Source of the DNA: Rhizobiaceae bacterium
GTDB taxonomy: Bacteria; Pseudomonadota; Alphaproteobacteria; Rhizobiales; Rhizobiaceae
Length of the DNA stretch: 5,978 nucleotides
Assembly (NCBI GenBank): GCA_028865845.1
Contig: JAGWJK010000312.1
Location: 1-5,978 of the forward strand
Reading direction: 5' to 3'
Shown here one piece after another: positions 1-5,480 of the stretch (within the stretch, counting starts at the first letter, position 1; the number at the start of each line of letters is the position of its first letter). The notes under the pieces are model-generated. The model did no database searches. It saw nothing but the letters and a program-made list of their open reading frames with translations, and was not told where the DNA came from. The position numbers and the translations under genes were made by a program.

Positions 1-483
1 GTCGGAGTCTTCCTCCCCGGCGGCCAGGCCCCGGTGGTTGATCTGATGCAGGATCCGGACCTCGGTGAAATCCTGCGCCATTTCCACGAGCGCGCAAAGC
101 CCACGGCACTGCTCTGCCACGGTCCGATCGCCGTCGCCTCGGCAATGCCGCACGCCCGCGAATTCCGCGCGGCGCTCATTGCCGGCGATCCGGCCAAAGC
201 CGCTGAATGGGCCAAGGGCTGGCAATATGCCGGTTACAGAATGACGGTTTTCTCGAACACCGAGGAGAAGATTGTCGAAGACTACATCCTCCATGCCAAG
301 CTGTACTTCAACGTCGTCGACGCTTTGCAGACAGCCGGCGGCGAGGTGGTCACCACAGAAGTCGACTTCGAGCCGAACGTGATCGAAGACCGCGAACTGA
401 TCACCGGGCAGAACCCGCGTTCGGATCACCCCATCGCCGCAAAATTCGTCGCAGCGCTCGACCGGAGTGTGGCTGCGAACTGA
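1..483 (+). CDS. DJ-1/PfpI family protein (type 1 glutamine amidotransferase-like), 5' truncated
   Basis: The reading frame is open from the first base, so the N-terminus lies outside the window and about 160 residues are visible. The GTG at 34 is internal to the domain and is not a start. The visible part opens with a GVFLPGGQAPVVDL stretch, and the nucleophile-elbow motif ALLCHGP follows, with its Cys codon at 115-117. These two blocks are characteristic of the larger DJ-1/PfpI (Hsp31-like) proteins, in which the Cys is the reactive residue. Family members act as glyoxalases/deglycases, chaperones or amidases, and the substrate cannot be read from the sequence. The C-terminal part (EEKIVEDYI, DALQTAGG, ITGQNPRSDHP) also fits the family, where the NP-S-H region helps close the active site. 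It is the first gene seen of a co-directional group with an ABM-fold protein and an SDR. Family assignment is firm; biochemical role is unknown. Confidence 0.9.
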   Translation, partial: VGVFLPGGQAPVVDLMQDPDLGEILRHFHERAKPTALLCHGPIAVASAMPHAREFRAALIAGDPAKAAEWAKGWQYAGYRMTVFSNTEEKIVEDYILHAKLYFNVVDALQTAGGEVVTTEVDFEPNVIEDRELITGQNPRSDHPIAAKFVAALDRSVAAN

Positions 484-489
484 TCCCAT

Positions 490-530
490 GAGCGCCGGGC
501 GGATGTGCATCATCACATCCGCCGGCGCTC
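490..530 (+). terminator. Strong intercistronic hairpin after the DJ-1/PfpI gene
   Basis: An inverted repeat begins 7 bases after the stop codon. The left arm is 490-507 and the right arm 514-530, giving 17 base pairs with a single bulged G in the left arm and a six-base loop (CATCAT). The stem is GC-rich. The following bases (TGCTCTTCAAG) are not a clear T-run, so it may be a weak terminator, an attenuator or an mRNA-stabilising 3' structure, not a full stop. It lies only 26 bases before the next start codon. Confidence 0.6.
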
Positions 531-555
531 TGCTCTTCAAGAAGGAAGGCTACGG

Positions 556-852
556 ATGTCCGACTTTGTAAAAATCACGGCAATTCTGGCCGCGCGACCG
601 GGCAAGGCTGACGATTTGAAAGCGCTGCTCTATGGTATGGTAGAGGCTTGTCGGGATGAACCGGGGAATCTGCGCTGGGATATCTGGCGAGATCAGAACG
701 ATCGCAGTCGCTTTGTGCTCGACGAACTCTACATCGACAACGCGGCCGTGGCCGCGCATCGCGAAACACCGCATTTCAGGAACTACATCGCCAGGGTCAA
801 CGATCTCGCCGAACGAACGGCCCTGGTGCTTGATCCCGTTCAGCTCGGCTGA
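556..852 (+). CDS. ABM-domain protein, putative quinol monooxygenase (YgiN-like)
   Basis: This 98-residue protein fits the antibiotic biosynthesis monooxygenase (ABM) fold, a single ferredoxin-like domain of about 95-100 residues that usually works as a dimer. Seen features are the first strand FVKITAILAARPGK (4-17), a helix with LLYGMVEACRDEPGN (24-38), the WDIWRD strand, the DELYID strand and the AAHRETPHF segment (66-74). The H-x5-HF spacing in that last segment is typical of the family. Relatives include cofactor-free quinol monooxygenases such as E. coli YgiN, and also proteins of unknown substrate. The ATG at 556 was chosen because AAGGAAGG (542-549) lies six bases upstream; the longer in-frame GTG at 505 sits inside a hairpin stem and has no ribosome-binding site. 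It stands between the DJ-1-like gene and the SDR, which suggests a shared role in quinone or reactive-carbonyl handling (inference). Confidence 0.88.
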   Translation: MSDFVKITAILAARPGKADDLKALLYGMVEACRDEPGNLRWDIWRDQNDRSRFVLDELYIDNAAVAAHRETPHFRNYIARVNDLAERTALVLDPVQLG

Positions 853-899
853 CGGCTGCTGACTGTCTATCGCAAACAGCCATTCAAAGGAGAGACGTC

Positions 900-1640
900 A
901 TGAATGAGGGAATTCAGAACAAGGTCGTCCTGATCACGGGCGGCGGCTCCGGGCTCGGCGCCGAGACTGCCCGCCATCTGGCCTCCAAGGGCGCGCGCAT
1001 TGCCGTGGCCGCGCGGCGCAAGGAGAAGCTTGATGAAGTGGTCGCTCAGATCGTTGCCGCTGGCGGGGAAGCGCGGGCCTATCAGCTCGATGTGGTCGAC
1101 AAGGATCAGGTCAAAGCGGCCGTTGCCTCCGTCGTCGCAGATTTCGGCCGGCTCGACGTGCTGATCAACAATGCCGGCATAATGCCGATCCGCCCGATGG
1201 CCGAGGTGAATACGGACGAATGGGATGCGATGATCGACGTCAACATCAAGGGCACGCTCTACGGCATCGCCGCCGTCCTGCCGATCTTCCTCGCTCAGGA
1301 AAGCGGCCACATCATCAATCTCAGCTCGGTTGCCGGCGTCAAGGTCTTCGCGCCTGGCGGCACCGTCTATTCCGGCACGAAATTCGCCGTACGGGCAATT
1401 TCCGAGGGGTTGCGCCAGGAAGTCGGGAGCAAGGTGCGTGTGACCTCGATCGAACCCGGCGCCGTCGACAGCGAACTCAAGTTCTCGACCACGGGCACGG
1501 CGCAATCGACGGTGCTCGATTTCTACAAGATCGCCATTCCGGCGACTTCCGTTGCGCGGGCGATCGCCTATGCCATCGAACAGCCTGACGATGTGGACAT
1601 CAACGAGATCGTTCTCCGCCCCACCGCTCAGGACTTCTGA
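900..1640 (+). CDS. SDR family NAD(P)-dependent oxidoreductase
   Basis: This 246-residue protein has the usual length and all hallmark motifs of a classical short-chain dehydrogenase/reductase. The cofactor loop TGGGSGLG is at 13-20, LDV at 63-65 holds the adenine-contacting Asp, NNAG is at 90-93, and Asn115 is the structural/catalytic Asn. The catalytic Ser is probably Ser143 (LSSVAG), followed by Tyr157 and Lys161 in YSGTK, and PGAV near 190 is the post-catalytic loop. Two arginines after the second strand (AARRKEK, 39-40) favour NADP(H) over NAD(H) by family rule. The protein is presumably cytosolic and reduces a carbonyl or oxidises an alcohol; the substrate cannot be told. A clear ribosome-binding site, AAAGGAGA (886-893), sits six bases before the ATG. 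It follows the ABM gene by 47 bases, which fits co-transcription. Tandem hairpins follow its stop codon. Confidence 0.95.
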   Translation: MNEGIQNKVVLITGGGSGLGAETARHLASKGARIAVAARRKEKLDEVVAQIVAAGGEARAYQLDVVDKDQVKAAVASVVADFGRLDVLINNAGIMPIRPMAEVNTDEWDAMIDVNIKGTLYGIAAVLPIFLAQESGHIINLSSVAGVKVFAPGGTVYSGTKFAVRAISEGLRQEVGSKVRVTSIEPGAVDSELKFSTTGTAQSTVLDFYKIAIPATSVARAIAYAIEQPDDVDINEIVLRPTAQDF

Positions 1641-1698
1641 TCAACCATTGGAGCAGGTTTGCCGAAGACGAAAGTGACGGCACCGATCGCTTCTGACA

Positions 1699-1732
1699 CG
1701 AACGGCTGGCTTCTGTTGAAGCCAGCCGTTCG
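1699..1732. terminator. Perfect 15-bp hairpin in the convergent intergenic region (first of two)
   Basis: The arms 1699-1713 and 1718-1732 are perfect reverse complements (15 bp) around a TGTT loop. The hairpin lies 58 bases past the SDR stop. No T-run follows directly on either strand, so on its own it is a weak intrinsic terminator. With the next hairpin it forms a double structure between convergent genes. Confidence 0.6.
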
Positions 1733-1743
1733 TTCGAGCCGTG

Positions 1744-1775
1744 AAACTCGGCGACATCGTCGCCGAGTTTTCCGT
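1744..1775. terminator. Bidirectional rho-independent terminator between SDR and chemoreceptor genes
   Basis: The arms 1744-1754 and 1760-1770 are perfect complements (AAACTCGGCGA / TCGCCGAGTTT). An extra C-G pair (1755/1759) can form on top, leaving a three-base loop. On the + strand the stem runs into TTTTCCGTTT, a passable U-tract that ends transcription from the SDR gene. On the - strand the stem ends in TTT, so it can also serve the convergent chemoreceptor gene, whose stop is 20 bases away. Confidence 0.75.
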
Positions 1776-1795
1776 TTATCGCCGCCGGGGGTAGA

Positions 1796-3757
1796 TCAGA
1801 ACTCTTCCCAGTTGTCTTTCGAGGCCAGCGCCGTGTTGCCATAGGTTCTGGCGATATCGGCGACCATTTTGCGCGCCGGCGAAGCCACGGGCTTATGGTC
1901 GCGATGTGCGACTGCCGGAGTATGAGATGTTATGCCCGCCGAGCGTGGTGCTGCGCTCGATCGGCTGCCGGAATTGCCGCCGAGGTTGAACTGCGAGATC
2001 AGTTCGCGAAGGCGAGTGGCTTCCGTCGCAAGGGTCGCACCAGCCGCATTCGTCTCCTCCACCATGGCGGCGTTCTGCTGCGTCACCTGATCCATCTGGT
2101 TGACGGCAGTGTTGACCTCGCCGAGCCCGGTCGACTGTTCGCGCGCCGAGGTGGCGATCGCATCCATATGCTGGTTGATGGTGACGATATATTGTTCGAT
2201 CGTCTTCAGCGCCTCGCCGGTATCGCGCACGAGCGTGACGCCGCTTTCCACTTCGCTGGTGGAATTGCTGATGAGATCCTTGATCTCCTTGGCGGCCTTG
2301 GCAGAGCGCTGTGCCAGTTCGCGGACTTCCTGCGCGACGACGGCAAAGCCCCTGCCAGCTTCGCCCGCTCTTGCCGCTTCGACGCCGGCGTTGAGCGCCA
2401 GAAGGTTGGTCTGAAACGCGATCGCGTCGATCACGCCGATGATGTTGGAGATCTGCGCTGACGAGGCCTCGATGCGCTGCATGGCATTGACGGCATTGGC
2501 CACCACCGTGCCGGATTGGGCCGCGCTCGTGTTCGCCTGGATGGCGATCGCTCTTGCCTCGTCGACACGCTTGGAGGAGTTGGTGACGTTAACGGTGATC
2601 TCGTCGAGCGCTGCCGCGGTTTCCTCCAAGGAGGCGGCTTGCTGTTCCGTTCGCTTCGAAAGATCGTCGGCGCTCCGGCTGATCTCGCGTGAACCGCTAT
2701 CGATCGCGCCGGTCGATTGCGCAACCGATCGCAGCGTTCCGCTGAGCTGAGCGACCGCTCCGTTCAGGTCGTGACGCAGGGATTCGAAGTCGGGCGCGAA
2801 GGGTTCGTTCAGTTCGAAGGAGAGATCGCCGCCCGCGAGACGCTTGAGGCCGGATGCCAGGCCAGATGTCGCCTCCTGCAAGCGCTTCTGCGCGGCTGCC
2901 TCGGCTTCCGCCGTAAGCTTGGCGCGATCGGCTTCGGCGCGGGCACGCGTAGCTTCCGCTTCCTGTTCGAGTGCGCGGTTTCGCAGCATTCCGTCCTTGA
3001 AATGCTGGACGGCTGCCGCCATCGCACCGATTTCGTCGCCGCGTCCACGGGAAGGCACTTCGCTTTCGGTATCTCCCTGCGCCAGTCGGGTCATGAAGCC
3101 GGTCATGCCGTTGATCGGCTTGATCACGCGGACGTAGCTCAGCATCATGGCGGCCAGGCTGAGCATGACCGCGATCGACAGGCCGGCAAAGCTCGCATTT
3201 TCGGTTGACGAAATCATCTGCCCGCTTGCAGCGCCCTCGTCCCGGGCATTGCCGGAAAGGTCGTCGACGGCAGCCTGGATGTCGCTTGCCGCCTCGGTGT
3301 ACGCCTTGAACGAGTCGCCGTAGAACAGCGCCAGCGCATCGTCCTGCTGACCGGCCTGCTTTGCGGCGAGAACCTTGCTCCAGAGGGTCTGCGATGTGGA
3401 CCATGCAGTTGCGAACTTGCCATAGAGCTGCCGATCGCCTTCGTCGACCATCAGCGGTTCGTATTTAGCGCGATCACTGGCGACATCCTGTTCCGCCTTG
3501 GCAAGGGCGGCGGCATGATCGGCGGCGTGTTCCTTGCTCGAGGTCAACAGGGCGGCTTGGGCGATCCGGACGTCACCAATATCCGCATTCAACTGACCGA
3601 GGGTAATGAAGGATGGCACGCGTTTGGCAACGATCTGACCCGACGCCTCGTCGATCGACTGTAGCGAGGTTATGGAATAGATCCCCTGCCCGACCACGAC
3701 GATCAGGATCAGACAAAACAGCGATGTCATAAGAAATCCGATGGATATGCGTGTCAT
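1796..3757 (-). CDS. Methyl-accepting chemotaxis protein with C-terminal NWEEF pentapeptide
   Basis: This is a transmembrane chemoreceptor of 653 residues. The first membrane segment is at about 7-29. A helical periplasmic domain of the four-helix-bundle (4HB_MCP) type spans about 30-188, and the second membrane segment is about 189-210. A HAMP domain (about 211-263) contains VIKPI and DEIGAM, and a charged Ala/Glu-rich helix (265-295) follows. A second HAMP-like segment (about 296-348) contains [10 protein letters not shown]. The cytoplasmic signalling hairpin runs from about 350 to 590. Its tip ([36 protein letters not shown]) binds CheA/CheW, and SLEETAAAL and [10 protein letters not shown] are likely methylation regions. 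A 60-residue flexible tail ends in NWEEF (649-653), the CheR/CheB-docking type of pentapeptide. The ligand is unknown. The ATG at 3757 was preferred because AGGGGGG lies just upstream and the membrane helix starts at once; an in-frame start at 3832 would add 25 unlikely residues. Confidence 0.95.
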   Translation of the reverse strand: MTRISIGFLMTSLFCLILIVVVGQGIYSITSLQSIDEASGQIVAKRVPSFITLGQLNADIGDVRIAQAALLTSSKEHAADHAAALAKAEQDVASDRAKYEPLMVDEGDRQLYGKFATAWSTSQTLWSKVLAAKQAGQQDDALALFYGDSFKAYTEAASDIQAAVDDLSGNARDEGAASGQMISSTENASFAGLSIAVMLSLAAMMLSYVRVIKPINGMTGFMTRLAQGDTESEVPSRGRGDEIGAMAAAVQHFKDGMLRNRALEQEAEATRARAEADRAKLTAEAEAAAQKRLQEATSGLASGLKRLAGGDLSFELNEPFAPDFESLRHDLNGAVAQLSGTLRSVAQSTGAIDSGSREISRSADDLSKRTEQQAASLEETAAALDEITVNVTNSSKRVDEARAIAIQANTSAAQSGTVVANAVNAMQRIEASSAQISNIIGVIDAIAFQTNLLALNAGVEAARAGEAGRGFAVVAQEVRELAQRSAKAAKEIKDLISNSTSEVESGVTLVRDTGEALKTIEQYIVTINQHMDAIATSAREQSTGLGEVNTAVNQMDQVTQQNAAMVEETNAAGATLATEATRLRELISQFNLGGNSGSRSSAAPRSAGITSHTPAVAHRDHKPVASPARKMVADIARTYGNTALASKDNWEEF

Positions 3758-3760
3758 GTT

Positions 3761-3767
3761 CCCCCCT
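3761..3767 (-). promoter_or_regulatory. Ribosome-binding site that fixes the chemoreceptor start
   Basis: On the - strand the sequence AGGGGGG stands three bases before the ATG at 3757. The run of six G gives a usable Shine-Dalgarno pairing. No comparable site precedes the upstream in-frame ATG codons at 3832 and 3826. Confidence 0.6.
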
Positions 3768-3834
3768 GGCGGCTGGCATGTCCCAACGCCGCCGATCACT
3801 TCGCTCTCCGGGCACGTCGACGCCATCCGCAAGG

Positions 3835-3880
3835 CTCAAGCCAAACCCATCCGCAACAGGCGGACATGGGTGGGCTTGAG
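3835..3880. repeat. Long imperfect inverted repeat upstream of the chemoreceptor
   Basis: The outer arms CTCAAGCC (3835-3842) and GGCTTGAG (3873-3880) match perfectly. The inner arms CCCAT (3846-3850) with ATGGG (3866-3870) and CCGC (3851-3854) with GCGG (3860-3863) continue the stem, with small bulges and an AACAG loop. About 17-18 pairs can form. It lies 78-123 bases before the chemoreceptor ATG, where it could be a 5' leader structure or a remnant terminator. No gene ends beside it. Confidence 0.5.
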
Positions 3881-4184
3881 ATATCGGGATGTTGTTTCGG
3901 CGGCTGGCTGTACCAGATCTACGCCCCACAGAAGTGCCATCATGGCTGCATCGGCATTGGCGCCCTTGCAGATCAGATTGTAGTAAAGCAGTTAAGGAAC
4001 ATGAAATAAGACCAGATATTGCTAATGAAATCTTGATGACGCCATGTAAAGCGGCCTCTGCATTAACGCAGCGCAAAAGTATATCTAAACGCGAATTTTT
4101 TTGTTTTTCGCCGCCATTTTTGATTGTGGCTGCGATTGTTACTCAAGCTTTTCGAATATAGCCGTCGCTTAGAACAGGGCCGAT

Positions 4185-4574
4185 TTATCCGGCCAACGCC
4201 TTCTCCGGTGAAGCGAGGCAGTTGCAAATCAGATCGGTCATTTCATCCAGCGAATAGGGCTTTGGAATAAAGACAGCACCGAGTTCGGTGGCGACGTTCT
4301 CGTGGTCGAGCATACCGGACGTCACGAAGATCCGGGTTCTGGGCTTTATTCTGGAAACGAGCGTCGCAAGATTGATACCGCTGAGGCTGCCCGGCAGATC
4401 CACATCGGTAAACACGACGGCGATCTCGTCGTGCGCGGCGAGCAATCCTACGGCCTCGAGCACGTTGGCGGCTTCCAGAACGTCGAAGCCCGCATCCCTG
4501 AACGTGTCGACGGCCACCATTCGAATGAGTGCTTCGTCTTCCACGACCAGAATGCTTTGTCCATGCGGGGCCAT
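4185..4574 (-). CDS. Single-domain response regulator (CheY-like receiver)
   Basis: This 129-residue protein consists of one receiver domain and no output domain. The phosphorylation site is complete: the acidic pair Glu12/Asp13 (ILVVEDE), phospho-acceptor Asp57 (VVFTDVDLPG), the switch Ser86 (IFVTSGM), and Lys104 in IPKPY. It therefore probably accepts a phosphoryl group from a histidine kinase and signals by protein contact in the cytoplasm. The DEALIRM-x-A and FDVLEAAN style is common in the stand-alone receivers of Rhizobiales. The ATG at 4574 was chosen because GGAGGA (4580-4585) lies five bases upstream; the longer frame from 4604 adds ten residues before the domain. No kinase gene is nearby. 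Its neighbour downstream on the same strand is a chemoreceptor, but the wide gap argues against one operon, and it is not clearly a chemotaxis CheY. Confidence 0.93.
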   Translation of the reverse strand: MAPHGQSILVVEDEALIRMVAVDTFRDAGFDVLEAANVLEAVGLLAAHDEIAVVFTDVDLPGSLSGINLATLVSRIKPRTRIFVTSGMLDHENVATELGAVFIPKPYSLDEMTDLICNCLASPEKALAG

Positions 4575-4608
4575 TGCCGTCCTCCATGAGGGTTGCGGTA
4601 TCAAAACG

Positions 4609-4620
4609 CCCTGGCCAGGG
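4609..4620. repeat. 12-bp perfect palindrome in front of the response regulator
   Basis: CCCTGGCCAGGG is a perfect palindrome 35-46 bases before the response regulator ATG. A symmetric site at this position could be an operator or part of the 5' leader. GC-rich DNA gives such palindromes by chance at some rate, so the call is tentative. Confidence 0.35.
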
Positions 4621-4770
4621 AAAAGATTGTGCGTGAGCTTGAGGTTATGGATTCATGTTTAATAAAATACGAATAAAAATGTCTCTCCTCGGTCGCGGTT
4701 GACCGACTGCGAAGAACGGGGTGAACGCGAGTTCCATCGCCGTCGACGACGATCGAACGGTTCATGGCGC

Positions 4771-4795
4771 GGAACGAAAACCCAGGATTCTCGTT
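4771..4795 (+). promoter_or_regulatory. EcfG/RpoE2-type general stress response promoter
   Basis: GGAAC at 4771-4775 and CGTT at 4792-4795 are separated by exactly 16 bases. This is a full match to the alphaproteobacterial general stress sigma factor consensus (GGAAC-N16/17-CGTT, also written GGAAC-N18/19-TT for S. meliloti RpoE2). A transcript would begin around 4800-4805, just before GAGGA (4811-4815) and the ATG at 4821. The placement supports 4821 as the start of the first DUF982 gene, because the in-frame ATG at 4764 would lie upstream of the promoter. Confidence 0.75.
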
Positions 4796-4820
4796 TAAAT
4801 ACCGCGCAACGAGGATCACC

Positions 4821-5063
4821 ATGTTTCAGCAATCTTGGTCCGCTCCGGTGGTGGTGCGGCTTCGCAGCAATGTGCGCATAGTTCGGACGACGTCGCAGGC
4901 GACGGAATGCTTGACGGACGAATGGCCTGCACCGCGAAGCAAGCCGTACGACGTCGCTCTTCAGGCCTGCGTCGATTGCTTTGAAGGTCATATGCCCACA
5001 GAGCAGGTTCGCAGGATCTTCATAGCAGCCTGCAGCGACGCCGGTATCCTGATCAAGCCCTGA
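4821..5063 (+). CDS. DUF982 domain-containing protein (first of a tandem pair)
   Basis: This small protein of 80 residues fits the DUF982 family, a group of unknown function common in Rhizobiales. The family features seen are an N-terminal W-x2-PVVV strand (6-12), a TSQATECLTDEWP block (24-36) with the conserved Trp-Pro, a helix YDVALQACVDCFEG (43-56), and the terminal helix plus AACSDAGI (69-76). There is no signal peptide or membrane segment, so it is probably cytosolic. It has three cysteines in its second half (50, 53, 71), unlike its neighbour. The ATG at 4821 follows GAGGA by five bases and lies directly downstream of a perfect EcfG-type promoter. The next DUF982 gene begins 46 bases after its stop, so the two are probably co-transcribed. 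The biochemical role is unknown; a part in stress physiology is inferred only from the promoter. Confidence 0.82.
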   Translation: MFQQSWSAPVVVRLRSNVRIVRTTSQATECLTDEWPAPRSKPYDVALQACVDCFEGHMPTEQVRRIFIAACSDAGILIKP

Positions 5064-5109
5064 ACGATCCTCTGCCAACGACATGGGTATTGGCGGAAGG
5101 AACGGCTCA

Positions 5110-5361
5110 ATGACGAAACATCTGTGGGATCGGCCGGTCACGGTTGCGACCGGTACGATTGGGAAATATCTCACCATCAACAATACGGAGCGCGCGACGC
5201 TGTTTCTTATTCGCGATTGGCCGGTTAAGCCCTGCGACAAGGCACATGCGTTTGCCAAACGGCAGCTTCTCGAGGCAAATCACGGTAGAATTGCGCCCGC
5301 AGCGGCACGCGATGCCTTCCTCGCGGCAGCCGTTTCGGCCGGAATTATAGTGAGAGATTGA
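5110..5361 (+). CDS. DUF982 domain-containing protein (second of a tandem pair)
   Basis: This 83-residue protein is a diverged relative of the gene before it. It shares the opening W-x2-PV-x-V (6-12), a central IRDWPVKP block (34-41) with the Trp-Pro pair, and the closing AFLAAAVSAGI (69-79). The middle helix differs (KAHAFAKRQLLEANHGRI), and it has a single cysteine (42). No membrane segment or secretion signal is seen. The ATG at 5110 is preceded at seven bases by GGAAGGAA (5095-5102); an in-frame ATG at 5083 lacks such a site. No separate promoter of the same type was found in the 46-base gap, so it probably depends on the promoter at 4771. DUF982 has no known function, and the identity between the two copies looks low outside the shared motifs. 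Confidence 0.82.
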   Translation: MTKHLWDRPVTVATGTIGKYLTINNTERATLFLIRDWPVKPCDKAHAFAKRQLLEANHGRIAPAAARDAFLAAAVSAGIIVRD

Positions 5362-5430
5362 GCTGCCCACCCATCCGGCCGCAGCAGCGCCGAACGACTT
5401 CGATCATGGCAAGCGACACAAACCGAAAGA

Positions 5431-5455
5431 GGAACAAGGGATAGGTTCATCCATT
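5431..5455 (+). promoter_or_regulatory. Near-consensus EcfG/RpoE2-type promoter before the GFA gene
   Basis: GGAAC (5431-5435) is followed after 16 bases by CATT (5452-5455), one mismatch from CGTT, and it still matches the looser GGAAC-N18-TT form. A transcript would start about 15-20 bases before the ATG at 5481, with GAGGGAGG between. The mismatch and the short motif make this weaker than the site at 4771. Confidence 0.45.
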
Positions 5456-5480
5456 TAGGGTTTAACCGAGGGAGGTTGAA

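Larger units (their letters stand above)
3758..4184. other. 427-bp non-coding region between chemoreceptor and response regulator genes
   Basis: No convincing gene is seen here. The open frames that cross it run antisense into the chemoreceptor or read as arginine/serine-rich shadow protein. The half next to the chemoreceptor (3758-3960) is GC-rich and contains a long imperfect inverted repeat (3835-3880). The other half (about 3975-4165) is clearly more AT-rich than the rest of the window, with runs such as AATTTTTTTGTTTTTCG near 4094-4110, and is the likely place for the chemoreceptor promoter. No promoter matched a consensus well enough to call, and no clear intrinsic terminator for the response regulator was found. 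Confidence 0.6.

Noticed and set aside
867..1505. 212-codon open frame on the - strand across the SDR gene
   Set aside because: It is the antisense of a gene with every SDR motif intact, and it has no ribosome-binding site or family signature.
1895..2461. 188-codon open frame on the + strand inside the chemoreceptor gene
   Set aside because: It is antisense to the conserved signalling domain, and its protein is arginine-rich and low in recognisable motifs, as expected for a shadow frame in GC-rich DNA.
3919..3940. TGGCAC on the - strand resembling a sigma-54 -24 element
   Set aside because: The GC of the -12 element falls at the wrong spacing (GG-N12-GC instead of GG-N10-GC), and TTGC is absent.
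3889..4161. 90-codon open frame on the + strand in the chemoreceptor/response regulator gap
   Set aside because: It has no ribosome-binding site, an abrupt composition change from GC-rich to AT-rich, and no recognisable motif.
4185..4574. Assignment of the receiver to the FATGUY class of stress-linked single-domain regulators
   Set aside because: The diagnostic F-x-A-T-G-x-Y motif is absent; the equivalent segment here is IFVTSGM.
4711..4735. GTTCC at 4731-4735, a possible EcfG site on the - strand for the response regulator
   Set aside because: Read on the - strand, GGAAC is followed by a TT one base too close (N17), CGTT is missing at the allowed spacing, and the gene start is about 140 bases away.
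5074..5094. GCCAA / TTGGC hairpin between the two DUF982 genes
   Set aside because: The stem has only five pairs with an 11-base loop, and no U-tract follows, so it is not supported as a terminator.
5132..5153. Inverted repeat CCGGTC / GACCGG
   Set aside because: The six-base arms lie inside the second DUF982 coding region, and such repeats are common by chance in GC-rich coding DNA.
4659..5258. 199-codon open frame on the - strand over the DUF982 genes
   Set aside because: It covers two DUF982 genes with good ribosome-binding sites and a stress promoter on the + strand, and the antisense protein shows no domain.
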